A DNA stretch of 64,000 nucleotides from Roseovarius faecimaris (GTDB lineage Bacteria > Pseudomonadota > Alphaproteobacteria > Rhodobacterales > Rhodobacteraceae): the NCBI RefSeq assembly GCF_009762325.1, contig NZ_CP034348.1:254501-318500 (forward strand), read 5' to 3'. Under the pieces are notes generated by a model that had not been told where the DNA came from, made no database searches, and saw only the letters and a program-made list of their open reading frames with translations. This document shows, piece by piece, positions 1 through 8,993 of the stretch (positions are counted from its first letter, which is position 1; every line of letters begins with the position of its first letter). The position numbers and the translations under genes were made by a program.

Positions 1-800
1 TGGCCTTCCGCTTCGGCATTCAGGCGCTGGCCCTGCTGCCCATGGCGGCGGGGATGCGGCTCATGCACCGCCCCGCGGCGCGTGAATGCGGCCTGCACCT
101 CGTGCGCGCGCTGCTCATCGTGGTGGCCACCGGGCTTTTCTTTGCCGCGATCCGCTTCATGCCCATCGCCAATGCGCTGGCGATCTTCTTTGTCGCGCCG
201 TTCATCATCACCCTGCTCGGCGGGGTGCTTCTGGGCGAAGAGGTGGGCCCGCGCCGCCTTGTCGCCTGCGCCATCGGCTTCGCCGGGGCGCTGCTGGTGA
301 TCCAGCCCAGCTTCGAAGACCTCGGGCTCGTCGCGCTCTTTCCACTTGGCACTGCGCTCTGCTTTGCCTTCTACATGATCATGACCCGCCGCATGGCGAC
401 ACGCATTCACCCGATTGCGCTGCAAGGGTACACGGCCTTCGCCGCCTGCCTGATCATCCTGCCGCTCCTGACCGCCTTCAACGGCACCGGCAACGCGCTT
501 CTCGATCCGGCAATGCCGCACGGCCTCGCGGTCTGGACCCTGCTTGGCGTCGGCATAGTCTCGACCATCTCGCATCTGTTCATCAGCTTCGCGCTTCGGC
601 TGGCGCCGGCCGCCACCATCGCGCCGCTGCAATACCTTGAGATCGTGGCGGCCACTGTCCTGGGCTATACCGTCTTCGGGGATTTCCCCGATGCGCTCAC
701 CTGGCTTGGCATCGCGGTCATCGTCGGCTCGGGGCTCTATGTTTTCATGCGCGAGCGGGCGCTACAGAAGCGCACCATACCGCCCACTTCGGCGGTCTGA
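1..800 (+). CDS. EamA/DMT-family transporter, 3' part
   Basis: This is the C-terminal part of a drug/metabolite-transporter (EamA) family inner-membrane protein; the reading frame is already open at base 3, so the start lies outside the window. The visible part holds about seven hydrophobic helices, for example around LLIVVATGLFFAAIRF and IVAATVLGYTVFGDFPDALTWLG, and the second EamA repeat from about residue 120 onward. The helix ending in a proline-flanked ALRLAPAATIAPLQYLEIV segment is typical of the family. The substrate cannot be told from sequence; homologues export amino acids, nucleotides or other metabolites. It ends at a TGA that directly abuts the stop codon of the convergent thiamine pyrophosphokinase gene, leaving no spacer. 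Confidence 0.85.
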   Translation, partial: AFRFGIQALALLPMAAGMRLMHRPAARECGLHLVRALLIVVATGLFFAAIRFMPIANALAIFFVAPFIITLLGGVLLGEEVGPRRLVACAIGFAGALLVIQPSFEDLGLVALFPLGTALCFAFYMIMTRRMATRIHPIALQGYTAFAACLIILPLLTAFNGTGNALLDPAMPHGLAVWTLLGVGIVSTISHLFISFALRLAPAATIAPLQYLEIVAATVLGYTVFGDFPDALTWLGIAVIVGSGLYVFMRERALQKRTIPPTSAV

Positions 801-1469
801 TCAGGGCCAATGCGCCGTTGTCCGGCGCAGCGCCTCGACCACCGGTTCCAATGTATGTTCCGGCAGGATCACCAGCATTTTCGGCGCGGTCACGCTCAGT
901 TGCACAGGCCCGCGCGCACGGTTCGACGTGCCGACCCGCCCGTCAGGCGCAAAATTCAGCCCGCCGATCTCCCATTCCAGCCCGTCGGAAACCCCTTCGA
1001 CCGCCCCCATCGGAAACAGCGAAACGGTCGTGCCCGCCTCCAGCGGCAGCAAGCAGCCGGGAGGGGCCAGAAACACCAGTTCCTCGCGCCCCAGCAAGAG
1101 ACAGCGCTGCGCCGGGTGGCGCACCAGGGTGTTGTAACAGGCAAGCTGATGATCCAGCCGGTCGCCCGAAAAGCCGATCCCGATCACAAGCGGCGCGCTG
1201 ACATTGCGCAGGCATTTGTCAAAATCAGTGCTGTCCTGCTCGTCGATCCGGTGCAGGCTCGCCTCTGGCAACGCCGCACAGCTTGCTTCACTGATCGAGT
1301 CGAAATCGCCGATCACAGCCTCGGGCCTCAGCCCATGCGCCAGCGCCGCATCCGCCCCCCCATCGGCGGCTACGACATACGGGGCCAGCGCCAGCGCCCG
1401 CCGGGCCATATCTTGGTCAAAGGTCGCCCCGCCGATGAGCGTGACTGTTTCCTCTGTGTTAACAATCAA
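801..1469 (-). CDS. thiamine pyrophosphokinase
   Basis: Thiamine pyrophosphokinase transfers a pyrophosphoryl group from ATP to thiamine to make thiamine diphosphate, the cofactor needed by, among others, Xsc encoded later in this window. The 222-residue length fits the family. Motifs seen: ADGGAD (35-40), GDFDS (54-58), DEQDSTDFDK (76-85) and GFSGDRLDHQL (99-109), the acidic ATP/Mg and substrate loops of the fold. The start is TTG at 1469, chosen because a GGAG lies 7 bases upstream and no in-frame ATG is near. It is convergent with the EamA gene and divergent from the next gene. Single gene, no operon partner seen. Confidence 0.9.
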   Translation of the reverse strand: MIVNTEETVTLIGGATFDQDMARRALALAPYVVAADGGADAALAHGLRPEAVIGDFDSISEASCAALPEASLHRIDEQDSTDFDKCLRNVSAPLVIGIGFSGDRLDHQLACYNTLVRHPAQRCLLLGREELVFLAPPGCLLPLEAGTTVSLFPMGAVEGVSDGLEWEIGGLNFAPDGRVGTSNRARGPVQLSVTAPKMLVILPEHTLEPVVEALRRTTAHWP

Positions 1470-1618
1470 GCGATTTCTCCATGATTATTGGCAATTTGGC
1501 AAAGAGAGCCTTATTTTAACCACGAAATGATACGCTAAAATTCTCAGAATCGGGCCGCTTTCGACGCGTCCAGCATGGTAAACAAGGCTTTGCGGGCAAA
1601 GCTAAAGCGAGCATTGGA

Positions 1619-4072
1619 ATGATTAACAACAGCAAAATCCTCACAGTCTCTTATGGGACGTTTTCGTGCACTCTGGAAGGGTTTGACGACAGTTTCGGCA
1701 CGATGAAGGCTATTGCGGAGTATTTCCGTGATCTGGCTGCGGATGACCGGTATTTCGGCGCGGAACCACCGACGCCCGATGCCGAGATGCTGGCCCGGAT
1801 CGCCGAGCGCGAGATCGCGCGCCGTGTGCAGGCCCATGAGGATGGCGGCAAGATCGTGCTGCGCGCCTCAGAGCCGACCGCTCCGGCCGCGCTTCAGGCG
1901 GACCCGGTTGAGCAGGCTCCGCAGGCCGAAGCGCCCGCGCCCGCGCCCGCGGCTCCTGCAGAGGCTCCGCGCTTTACCGCCCCGATGCCCGCGCCGGGCG
2001 CTCCCATTGCTGAGCCCGTTGCAGAGCAGCCGGCCCCCGCCGCGGCGCAACCATTCGCCCCCGCGGATCAGCCCACCGAACAGACCGCCGAACAGACCCA
2101 GGCGGAAGATGCGGCGGAAGAAGCTGTGTCCGACGCGGATTTCACCGCCAATATCGCCGCGCTCACCGCCAAAGACGAGGCCGAGGCAACCGATGCGCAG
2201 GCCGAGGTGGACGTCGAAGATGCGCAGAGCGAACCGGAAGAGGCCGAAACGCCCGAGGCCGAAGTCGCAGACGCCGAGGAACCGACCGACGAGATCTACA
2301 CCGAGATGGCCGAGGCGGATATGCCCGCAGCGGACTCCCTTGCTGATGAGGCCGGGGACGACGCGTCTGACATGCCTGCCGCACTGGCCGAAGACATGCC
2401 GGAAACGGCCGCTGAACCCATCATGCCCGAACCTGTTCAGGCGTTTGAAAAGACAGAAGAAATTACCCATCCAGATCCCGACAGCGTCGCCGCGAAACTG
2501 CGTCGTATCCGCTCTGTCGTGGCCCAGTCCGAGCAGGGCTATGGTGACACCGAGTATACCGAGGACGAGCATGCGCAGGACTTCCTGGACGACACTGCTG
2601 CGGATCTCGATGCCGCCCTTGCCGTCGATGACGCCGCCGAGCTGAGCGCCGCAAGCGCCGAGGAAGAGGCAGCGGCACGGGACGCAGCCGAAGCCGAGGC
2701 CGCAAAGGCCATGTTCGCCAACATCGCCGCTCAGGCTGAGGCTGAGGCGGAGGCCGAGGCGGAGCTTGAAGCAGAGGTTGAAGCGGAGCTTGAAACAGAG
2801 GTCGAAGCGGAGGTTGAAGCCGAGCTTGAGCCCGAGGCGGAGCCTGCTGCCCCCGAAACCCTCATCGAAGAGGCCGAAGAGGACAGCACCGTCGAGGACA
2901 CGCTTGCGCAGCTTCTGGCCGACGCCATGCCCGAGGACACCGACGAAGAGGGTGACGAGGACACGGCCGAAGCCGAGGACGACATCGACAACGTGGCCGA
3001 GCGTCCGCTGGATGCACGCGTCGTCAAGATGAAGCGCAGCGTGCTCGAAGAGGCTATGGCCTCCGGCGAGCTGGCCGAGGAAGAGACCGCCGCAACAGAG
3101 ACCGGCGAAGATACCGTCAACCTGTTCACCGACGAAGCCGGGGACGATATCGAAAACGCGCTTTCGCCCGAAGAAGAAGCGGAACTTCAGCGTGAGCTTG
3201 CACAGGTCGAAGCCGATTTCGCCTCGGATGCCGACATGCAGGACGAGGACGACCTTGCCGCCGAAACCGAGGATCAGCCCGAGGCGGCGGCCGAGCTGGA
3301 TGATGACGATGACGACATGCTCGACGTCGCCGAAGACGACCTGCAAGAGGCGCTTGACGATGCCTCGACCACCGCGGCACGCGGCGTTGACCGGCTTCAG
3401 GCGGTTGAAAAGACGTCGGATGTCTCGCGTATCTTTGAGCAGGCGGACAGCCAGCTCGACGCGCCCGATTCAAGCGCGCGCCGCACGGCGATCCAGCACC
3501 TGCGTGCCGCCGTTGCCGCAACCCGCGCCGATCAGAATGCCGGCGTGGATATCTCGAACGACAAGGATGACAGCGCCTATCGCTCTGATCTGGCCGACAT
3601 GGTGCGCCCACGCCGCCCCAGCGCCAGCGGCAGCCATCGGTCCGAACGGCCGGGCATGGAGCGTCCGGCACCGCTGAAACTGGTCGCCGAACAACGGATC
3701 GACACGCCGCGCGATCCCGTGCAGCCGCGTCGCATCCGCACCTCGGACATCGCCGAGGAAGCGATGGAGGCCGTTGGCGACGGTGCCGGTGGATTTGCCG
3801 AGTTCGCCGAGGAAATGGGCGCAGGTTCGCTGCCCGAACTGCTCGAAGCCGCCGCCGCCTATATGGCCGATGTGGAAGGCCGCCCGCAGTTCTCGCGTCC
3901 GATGCTCATGGGCAAGCTCAAAGAGGTCGAAGGCGAAAGCTTCTCGCGCGAAGACGGGCTGCGGTCCTTCGGCCAATTGCTGCGCCAGGGCAAGCTGCAA
4001 AAGCTGCAGGGCGGGCGCTTCGCCGTCACGGACGAGACGGAATTCCGCGCCGAGACCCGCAACGCGGGCTGA
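1619..4072 (+). CDS. very acidic repeat-rich protein of unknown function
   Basis: An 817-residue protein that I cannot assign a function. The N-terminal ~60 residues (ILTVSYGTFSCTLEGFDD, then YFRDLAADDRYFG) and the C-terminal ~120 residues (AEFAEEMGAGSLPELLEAAA through FGQLLRQGKLQKLQGGRF) look like ordered domains. The ~600 residues between are dominated by Glu, Ala, Asp and Pro, including a run of short Glu/Ala/Val/Leu repeats near residues 365-400 that may form a long charged helix. No signal peptide or membrane helix is seen, so it is probably cytoplasmic. I recall similar proteins in other Rhodobacterales, some labelled CheA-like, but no histidine kinase motif is visible here. An intrinsic terminator follows at 4097. 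Start ATG has only a weak ribosome-binding site. Confidence 0.8.
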   Translation: MINNSKILTVSYGTFSCTLEGFDDSFGTMKAIAEYFRDLAADDRYFGAEPPTPDAEMLARIAEREIARRVQAHEDGGKIVLRASEPTAPAALQADPVEQAPQAEAPAPAPAAPAEAPRFTAPMPAPGAPIAEPVAEQPAPAAAQPFAPADQPTEQTAEQTQAEDAAEEAVSDADFTANIAALTAKDEAEATDAQAEVDVEDAQSEPEEAETPEAEVADAEEPTDEIYTEMAEADMPAADSLADEAGDDASDMPAALAEDMPETAAEPIMPEPVQAFEKTEEITHPDPDSVAAKLRRIRSVVAQSEQGYGDTEYTEDEHAQDFLDDTAADLDAALAVDDAAELSAASAEEEAAARDAAEAEAAKAMFANIAAQAEAEAEAEAELEAEVEAELETEVEAEVEAELEPEAEPAAPETLIEEAEEDSTVEDTLAQLLADAMPEDTDEEGDEDTAEAEDDIDNVAERPLDARVVKMKRSVLEEAMASGELAEEETAATETGEDTVNLFTDEAGDDIENALSPEEEAELQRELAQVEADFASDADMQDEDDLAAETEDQPEAAAELDDDDDDMLDVAEDDLQEALDDASTTAARGVDRLQAVEKTSDVSRIFEQADSQLDAPDSSARRTAIQHLRAAVAATRADQNAGVDISNDKDDSAYRSDLADMVRPRRPSASGSHRSERPGMERPAPLKLVAEQRIDTPRDPVQPRRIRTSDIAEEAMEAVGDGAGGFAEFAEEMGAGSLPELLEAAAAYMADVEGRPQFSRPMLMGKLKEVEGESFSREDGLRSFGQLLRQGKLQKLQGGRFAVTDETEFRAETRNAG

Positions 4073-4096
4073 TCGCCGGACACACCTGATTGAAAG

Positions 4097-4125
4097 ACGC
4101 CGGTCCCTCGGGGCCGGCGTTTTTT
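4097..4125 (+). terminator. intrinsic terminator after the acidic protein gene
   Basis: A stem ACGCCGG / CCGGCGT, extendable inward by CCC/GGG with a bulged T, is followed by six T residues. It ends transcription of the upstream plus-strand gene; the convergent regulator gene stops six bases further on. Confidence 0.85.
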
Positions 4126-4130
4126 ATGGC

Positions 4131-5132
4131 TCAGTTCGGCCGCAGCCCACCATAGCTGTGCAGCCGCACCTGCTCGGGCGCTTCGCGGTACTTCTTCACG
4201 AACCACTTTTTCATCAGGGTCACGTTGGAAAACCCGCAAGCCACCGAAATCTCGTTCATCGGCATCGAGGTCTGCGCCATGAGGTTGCGCGCCCGGTCCA
4301 GCCGCAGATCGCGGTAGACCTTCAGCGGCGTCTGCCGCAGCAACTCGCGAAACCCGCGTTCCAGCTTGCGCGGGGACACATCCAGAAGCCCCGCGATCTG
4401 CCCCACGGTCAGCGTATCCTCCAGGTGCTCCAGCATGAGCGTCAGCGCCTCGCCGATCACCGGATCGCCCTGCGCCATGCGGGTATAGCGCCAGTGTTCT
4501 CCGGCCATGTTCGGGCTTGCCTGCGCATCCGTCAGGCCCAGGTATTTCGACAGGGCGGCGCGGGTGAACTCTCCGTCGCGCGCGCCGATCAGCTCCACCA
4601 TCATCCGGATCGCCGCTGTCGGGCTGATCGCCGAGCTGAGCGATTTGTGATGACAGGTCGCGGCCTCCACCATGTCGAGGCCGGGCGCCGTTTCCATCAC
4701 GCCGGGCTGAAAATTGGGATGCACCGACAGTTGCTTTGCGCCCAGCACCCCCGCGCCCAGCGGCACGAACACCGCCGAGCCCACCACGCAGAGCCGCGCG
4801 GCATTGCGGATCGAGCCTCGCAACGCGCTCAGCCGGTCAGAGGCGGGCCGCCAGGGCATTTCAGTTCCGCCGATCAGCACCAGGGTCTGTTCCGGGCTGC
4901 ACGCAGGCCCGTCCAGTGAATCGAGCGCCACCTCGCCCTGCAGATGCTCCCAGCGATAAACCTCTTCGCCAAGCAGCCGGTTGGCCGAACGCAGGACATC
5001 GATACAGGCTTCGGCGGCAAAACCGACCCGCTCATCCTGGCTGAGAAACACGAAATCCGAGGACAGGCTACGCTGATTTTGCAGCGGGGCCACGAATGTG
5101 GGGCGTGTTGGCTCTAGGTTTTCAAGATACAT
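4131..5132 (-). CDS. GlxA-type AraC family regulator, downstream of sox genes
   Basis: A 333-residue transcription factor with a DJ-1/PfpI-like N-terminal half (to about residue 200) and an AraC-type double helix-turn-helix at about 230-325. The C-terminal signature MNEISVACGFSNVTLMKKWF contains the second recognition helix. The N-terminal half shows no obvious nucleophilic-elbow cysteine, so it is probably a ligand-sensing rather than enzymatic domain. It follows soxG by 56 bases on the same strand, so it is likely cotranscribed with soxBDAG. In pseudomonads the related GbdR and SouR control glycine betaine and sarcosine catabolism, which makes a similar role plausible but unproved. The ATG at 5132 is preceded by AAGGAAGA. 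Confidence 0.85.
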   Translation of the reverse strand: MYLENLEPTRPTFVAPLQNQRSLSSDFVFLSQDERVGFAAEACIDVLRSANRLLGEEVYRWEHLQGEVALDSLDGPACSPEQTLVLIGGTEMPWRPASDRLSALRGSIRNAARLCVVGSAVFVPLGAGVLGAKQLSVHPNFQPGVMETAPGLDMVEAATCHHKSLSSAISPTAAIRMMVELIGARDGEFTRAALSKYLGLTDAQASPNMAGEHWRYTRMAQGDPVIGEALTLMLEHLEDTLTVGQIAGLLDVSPRKLERGFRELLRQTPLKVYRDLRLDRARNLMAQTSMPMNEISVACGFSNVTLMKKWFVKKYREAPEQVRLHSYGGLRPN

Positions 5133-5188
5133 GTCTGATCTTCCTTTCCCTGGCTCTCACGGGTCCCTGGTCCGCTCGAAGTTTCCGG

Positions 5189-5755
5189 TTAGCTCGCGTT
5201 TTTAATTGATGTTTCAATGGCATGCAGGAATGTCCCCGCTGAGGAACTGGCCGATAGCAGCAGCCAGCCTTCCGCCCCGGTGCGGATGATCACCACGCCC
5301 AGATGCTCCATCACCGTGCGCTGTGCTGCATCCACGGCAAAGGCGGCATCATGCAGATCAAGCGGGCAAATCCGCTCCAGCGCACGCACGGCCCCGGGGC
5401 CGTTCAGCTCCAGCGCGCACCACACATCGGTCTGATCGGTGGTATAGGCCGCGCCTTTCAGCCGCTCGGCCACCACGCGCTCGGCATCCGGCGTCGCATG
5501 GGTGAACATCACCATCGCCAGATCCGGCGAAAGCCGCATCAGCCGCGCACCGTCCTTGGCTTTGGCCGACATGCCCACCTCGGGCAGCGCCACGCCATAG
5601 GCCGCTTTCACCGCCTTCCCGGCCGCCGCTTCGCCGCCCAGCGGCAAGGCGATGGACACCAGCGCCACATCGGCGGGCGCTGAGAGGCGCATGTCGCCAT
5701 AGTCATGATCCACGCCCGCAAGGGGCGGCTCGGCTGTCAATCTAAACTCAGGCAC
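5189..5755 (-). CDS. soxG: sarcosine oxidase gamma subunit
   Basis: Gamma subunit of heterotetrameric sarcosine oxidase, 188 residues, a GcvT-like fold protein that packs against the alpha subunit. I place the start at the GTG at 5755 because it lies just downstream of an AGGGGGAG ribosome-binding site and overlaps the soxA stop (GTGCCTGA); the frame stays open further upstream inside soxA, but that stretch has no family character. Family-like segments include TDVWCALELNGPGAVRALER, CPLDLHDAAF and HLGVVIIRTGAEGWLLLS. It is the fourth gene of soxB-soxD-soxA-soxG and is followed by a regulator gene. Confidence 0.88.
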   Translation of the reverse strand: MPEFRLTAEPPLAGVDHDYGDMRLSAPADVALVSIALPLGGEAAAGKAVKAAYGVALPEVGMSAKAKDGARLMRLSPDLAMVMFTHATPDAERVVAERLKGAAYTTDQTDVWCALELNGPGAVRALERICPLDLHDAAFAVDAAQRTVMEHLGVVIIRTGAEGWLLLSASSSAGTFLHAIETSIKNAS

Positions 5756-8696
5756 GAAGACGCTCCCCCTCTGGGTCAATGAAATGGGCCGAGCAGATTT
5801 CCACCTCCATCTCGGTCCCGTGCACGGGGCTGACCGCGCGCACGATCTCGCCCATGCGCGTATCACCCGCCTTGATGAAACCAAGCCCGATGGAATGGCC
5901 CAGGATCGGCGAATAGGCGACCGAGGTCATCCAACCCTGATCATTGGCCATCGTGGCCTCGGCATTGCGGTTGATAAAGTGCGATCCGGCAATCAGCTTC
6001 ACCGATTTGTCCACCGGCTTGAAGCCCACCAGCTTGATCGCATCCTCGCGCAGCATCTCGGGCCGCTGGCTCAGGACATTGCCGATGCATTCCTTCTTCT
6101 GGCTGACCATCCGGCCCATGCCAAGGTTATACGCCGAGGTCTGACCGTTCAGCTCATTGCCCGCGGCATGGCCCTTTTCGATGCGCATCACACCCAGGGC
6201 TTCGGTTCCATACGGCACCGCATCGTATTCGGCACCGGCCTCCATCAGCACACCCATCATCGCATTGCCATAGCGCGCAGGCACGGCGATCTCATAGGCC
6301 AGCTCGCCGGAGAAGCTGATCCGGAACAGCCGCGCGGGCATCCCGCCACACACCGTTACTTCGCCGCAGGCCATGAAGGGGAACGCCTCGTTGCTCAGGT
6401 CGTGCTCTGCGTCCACCACCTTGCGCAGCAGGTTCCGCGCATTGGGGCCTGCCACGGCAAACTGCGCCCAGCCATCGGTGGTCGAGATCAGGTGCACATC
6501 CATGTTCGGCCACAGGCATTGCCGCGCAAATTCCAGCCGCCGGAACACAAGCACCGCGTTGGCGGTCGTGGTGGTCATCACGTAATGGTTCTCGCCCATC
6601 CGCGCGGTGGTGCCATCGTCATAGCAAATGCCATCCTCGCGCAGCATGATCCCGTACCGCACCTTGCCCACGTCGAGCTTGGCAAACCCATTGGCATAGA
6701 CCTTGTTGAGGAAGGCGGCGGCATCCTTGCCCTGAATGTCGATCTTGCCCAGCGTGGTCACGTCGCAAATCCCGACCGACCCGCGGGTCATCTCCACCTC
6801 GCGGTCAACGCTGTCGCGCCAGCCCTTTTCGCCCTCCCGCGCATACCATTGCGCCCTCAGCCAGTTGCCAACCTCTACAAAGGTCGCACCATTGGCCTCG
6901 GCCCACTTATGCGAGGGCGTGAGGCGATAGGGACGGAAATCCTTGCCACGCGCCCGGCCTCCCAGCGCGCCCATCGGCACAGGTGTGTAGGGCGGGCGGA
7001 AGATCGTCGTGCCCACTTCGGGGATGGTCTTGCCAGCTTCCTCGGCCAGAATGGCCAGCCCCGAGATGTTCGAGGTCTTGCCCTGATCGGTGGCCATACC
7101 CATCGTCGTGTAGCGCTTGAGCAGCTCGACGGACCGGAACCCTTCGGTATTGGCCAGCTTCACATCCTTCACGGTCACATCGTTTTGCAGATCGACCCAG
7201 GCGCGTTTCTTGCTGGCCTTCACATGCCAGAAGGCGGCGCAGTCGCGCGGCTCGTCCTCGGCCTCAGGCAGATCTGCCTTGGCCGGGGTGATCCCGATCG
7301 CCTCCAGCTGCGCGCTGGCCTGCGCCTGACCCTCGGCCAAAGCGGCGGCGAGCGTCATGGAGCCATTGGCGGCGCCCGCCACGGCCATGCCCACCGGCAG
7401 CGTGCCGCCGGGCACAAAGGCACAGAGGTCATCGCGCCATTCCGGCCGCCCGCGCTGGTGACAGGTCAGGTGCACATTGGGGTTCCACCCGCCCGAAACA
7501 GCAAGGCAATCACAGGGGATAACCTGCCCATCGGTCAGCGCAACGGACTTCAGCCCCTTGCGCCCCACCGTGTCCATCACCGCAGCGTTCCGGATATGCC
7601 GTGCGCCGGGCACGTCACAGACCGCCGCCTTGTCACGGCTGTCGATAATGGCCACCACATGCACGCCCTTGGCGGCCAGGTCCTGCGCCGTGCGCCAGCC
7701 ATCGTCGTTGTTGGTGAACACAGCCACTTCGCGCCCCGGTGTGGCGCCGAAACGGTTGACATAGGCGCGCACGGCCGATGCCATCATCACGCCAGGCCGG
7801 TCATTATTGCCAAAGGCGATGGGTCGCTCGGTGGCCCCGCCCGCCAGCACGGCGCGCTTGGAATAGATCCGCCACAGGATCTGCCTGGGCTTGCCGTCGG
7901 AACTGGCCAGATGATCGGTGCAGCGCTCCAGCGCGCCATAAATACCGTGGTCATATGCGCCATAGACGGTGGTGCGGGTCATCAGCCGCACATTGTCCAT
8001 CGCAGACAGCTCCGCCACAGTCTGCGTCGCCCAATCGGCCCCGCTCTGGCCGGACACCTCCAGCGTTTCGGCATTCAGCCGTCCGCCGGGGCGGAAATCC
8101 TCATCCGCCAGGATCACCCGCGCGCCCGACCGCGCCGCCTGCACTGCCGCGCTCAGCCCCGCAGGCCCGGCCCCGATCACCAACAGATCGCAATGCAGGA
8201 AGCCCTTGTCATAGATATCCGGGTCTTCCTTCATGCTCAGCCGCCCAAGGCCCGCAGAAGAGCGAATGATCGGCTCGTAAACGCTTTCCCAGAACTTCCG
8301 CGGCCACATGAAGGTCTTGTAATAGAACCCGGCACTCAGGAAGGGCGACAGGAAATCGGTCACCGCCATCAGGTCATATTCCAGCGGCCCGCGATGGTTC
8401 TGGCTGGTGGCGCGCAGCCCGTCGAAAAGCTCGGTCACCGTGGCGCGCGTGTTCGGCTCCTGATGGGCACCGGTGCGCAGCTGCACCAGAGCGTTGGGCT
8501 CTTCGCTGCCTGCGGTGAAGATGCCGCGCGGGCGGTGATACTTGAACGACCGGCCCACCAGCTTCACGCCATTGGCGATGAGTGCCGAGGCCAGGGTGTC
8601 GCCCGGATGCGCTTTCATCCATTTGTCGTTGAAGGAAAAGCTGATCTCTTCGCTGCGGTCGATCTGACCGCCGTCGATACGGTGTGACTGGCTCAT
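5748..8696 (-). CDS. soxA: sarcosine oxidase alpha subunit
   Basis: The 982-residue alpha subunit, with an N-terminal 2Fe-2S-like fold region (FKYHRPRGIFTAGSEEPNAL, 51-70), an NAD-binding dinucleotide fold (LLVIGAGPAGLSAA, 171-184), and a C-terminal aminomethyltransferase (GcvT-like) half from about residue 600 that transfers the released C1 unit to tetrahydrofolate. The enzyme demethylates sarcosine to glycine, giving 5,10-methylene-THF and hydrogen peroxide. Its start overlaps the soxD stop by four bases (ATGA). N-methylglutamate dehydrogenase (MgdC) has the same architecture and is an alternative identity, since a glutamate-synthase-like MgsABC set occurs further along this window. Confidence 0.9.
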   Translation of the reverse strand: MSQSHRIDGGQIDRSEEISFSFNDKWMKAHPGDTLASALIANGVKLVGRSFKYHRPRGIFTAGSEEPNALVQLRTGAHQEPNTRATVTELFDGLRATSQNHRGPLEYDLMAVTDFLSPFLSAGFYYKTFMWPRKFWESVYEPIIRSSAGLGRLSMKEDPDIYDKGFLHCDLLVIGAGPAGLSAAVQAARSGARVILADEDFRPGGRLNAETLEVSGQSGADWATQTVAELSAMDNVRLMTRTTVYGAYDHGIYGALERCTDHLASSDGKPRQILWRIYSKRAVLAGGATERPIAFGNNDRPGVMMASAVRAYVNRFGATPGREVAVFTNNDDGWRTAQDLAAKGVHVVAIIDSRDKAAVCDVPGARHIRNAAVMDTVGRKGLKSVALTDGQVIPCDCLAVSGGWNPNVHLTCHQRGRPEWRDDLCAFVPGGTLPVGMAVAGAANGSMTLAAALAEGQAQASAQLEAIGITPAKADLPEAEDEPRDCAAFWHVKASKKRAWVDLQNDVTVKDVKLANTEGFRSVELLKRYTTMGMATDQGKTSNISGLAILAEEAGKTIPEVGTTIFRPPYTPVPMGALGGRARGKDFRPYRLTPSHKWAEANGATFVEVGNWLRAQWYAREGEKGWRDSVDREVEMTRGSVGICDVTTLGKIDIQGKDAAAFLNKVYANGFAKLDVGKVRYGIMLREDGICYDDGTTARMGENHYVMTTTTANAVLVFRRLEFARQCLWPNMDVHLISTTDGWAQFAVAGPNARNLLRKVVDAEHDLSNEAFPFMACGEVTVCGGMPARLFRISFSGELAYEIAVPARYGNAMMGVLMEAGAEYDAVPYGTEALGVMRIEKGHAAGNELNGQTSAYNLGMGRMVSQKKECIGNVLSQRPEMLREDAIKLVGFKPVDKSVKLIAGSHFINRNAEATMANDQGWMTSVAYSPILGHSIGLGFIKAGDTRMGEIVRAVSPVHGTEMEVEICSAHFIDPEGERLRA

Positions 8697-8980
8697 TTGT
8701 CGCGCCCCCGGGAGCGGGCCACGTCGCGGGCCATCTCCACCTTCGAGATTTCATGGGTAAGCGTGTTGCGGGTGATCACCAGCCAGGACCGGTCGCCCTG
8801 CTCGTGATACCACAGCTCCTGATGTTCGCCTGCGGGGTTGTCGCGCAGATAGCCATATTCGACGAATTGCGCCATCGCATCCTCGGCCTGCCAATCGGGC
8901 CGGTCCATCATGCAGGCATCGCCCAGATACACGAACTCGGCGGCATCGCGGGGGCCAAGAAGCGGGTGATTGATAATCAT
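8693..8980 (-). CDS. soxD: sarcosine oxidase delta subunit lacking zinc cysteines
   Basis: A 95-residue delta subunit between soxB and soxA. The overall pattern (GPRDAAEF, YLRDNPAGEH, LWYH, TRNTLTHEIS) is that of the family. In the characterised heterotetrameric enzyme a zinc ion is held by a Cys-x2-Cys pair near the N-terminus plus His59 and Cys63. Here the pair is replaced by HPLLG (His5, Leu8), His59 is kept and position 63 is Asp. The only cysteine is Cys23, which is not at a ligand position. Metal binding is therefore changed or lost. It overlaps soxA by four bases and follows soxB closely, so translational coupling is likely. Confidence 0.85.
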   Translation of the reverse strand: MIINHPLLGPRDAAEFVYLGDACMMDRPDWQAEDAMAQFVEYGYLRDNPAGEHQELWYHEQGDRSWLVITRNTLTHEISKVEMARDVARSRGRDK

Positions 8981-8993
8981 GTCTCGATCCTCC

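Noticed and set aside
2700..2850. Tandem DNA repeats
   Set aside because: The repetition follows codons for Glu, Ala, Val and Leu inside a coding region, and is imperfect at DNA level; it is protein repeat, not a minisatellite or CRISPR.
1868..3346. A 492-codon frame opposite the acidic protein, rich in Leu/Gly/Phe
   Set aside because: It is the reverse complement of Glu/Ala/Asp codon repeats and looks hydrophobic only for that reason.
5784..8687. A 967-codon open frame on the plus strand opposite soxA
   Set aside because: It is the mirror of a GC-rich, well-conserved gene; its protein is His/Arg/Gly-rich without any family signature, and soxA has clear motifs and coupling.
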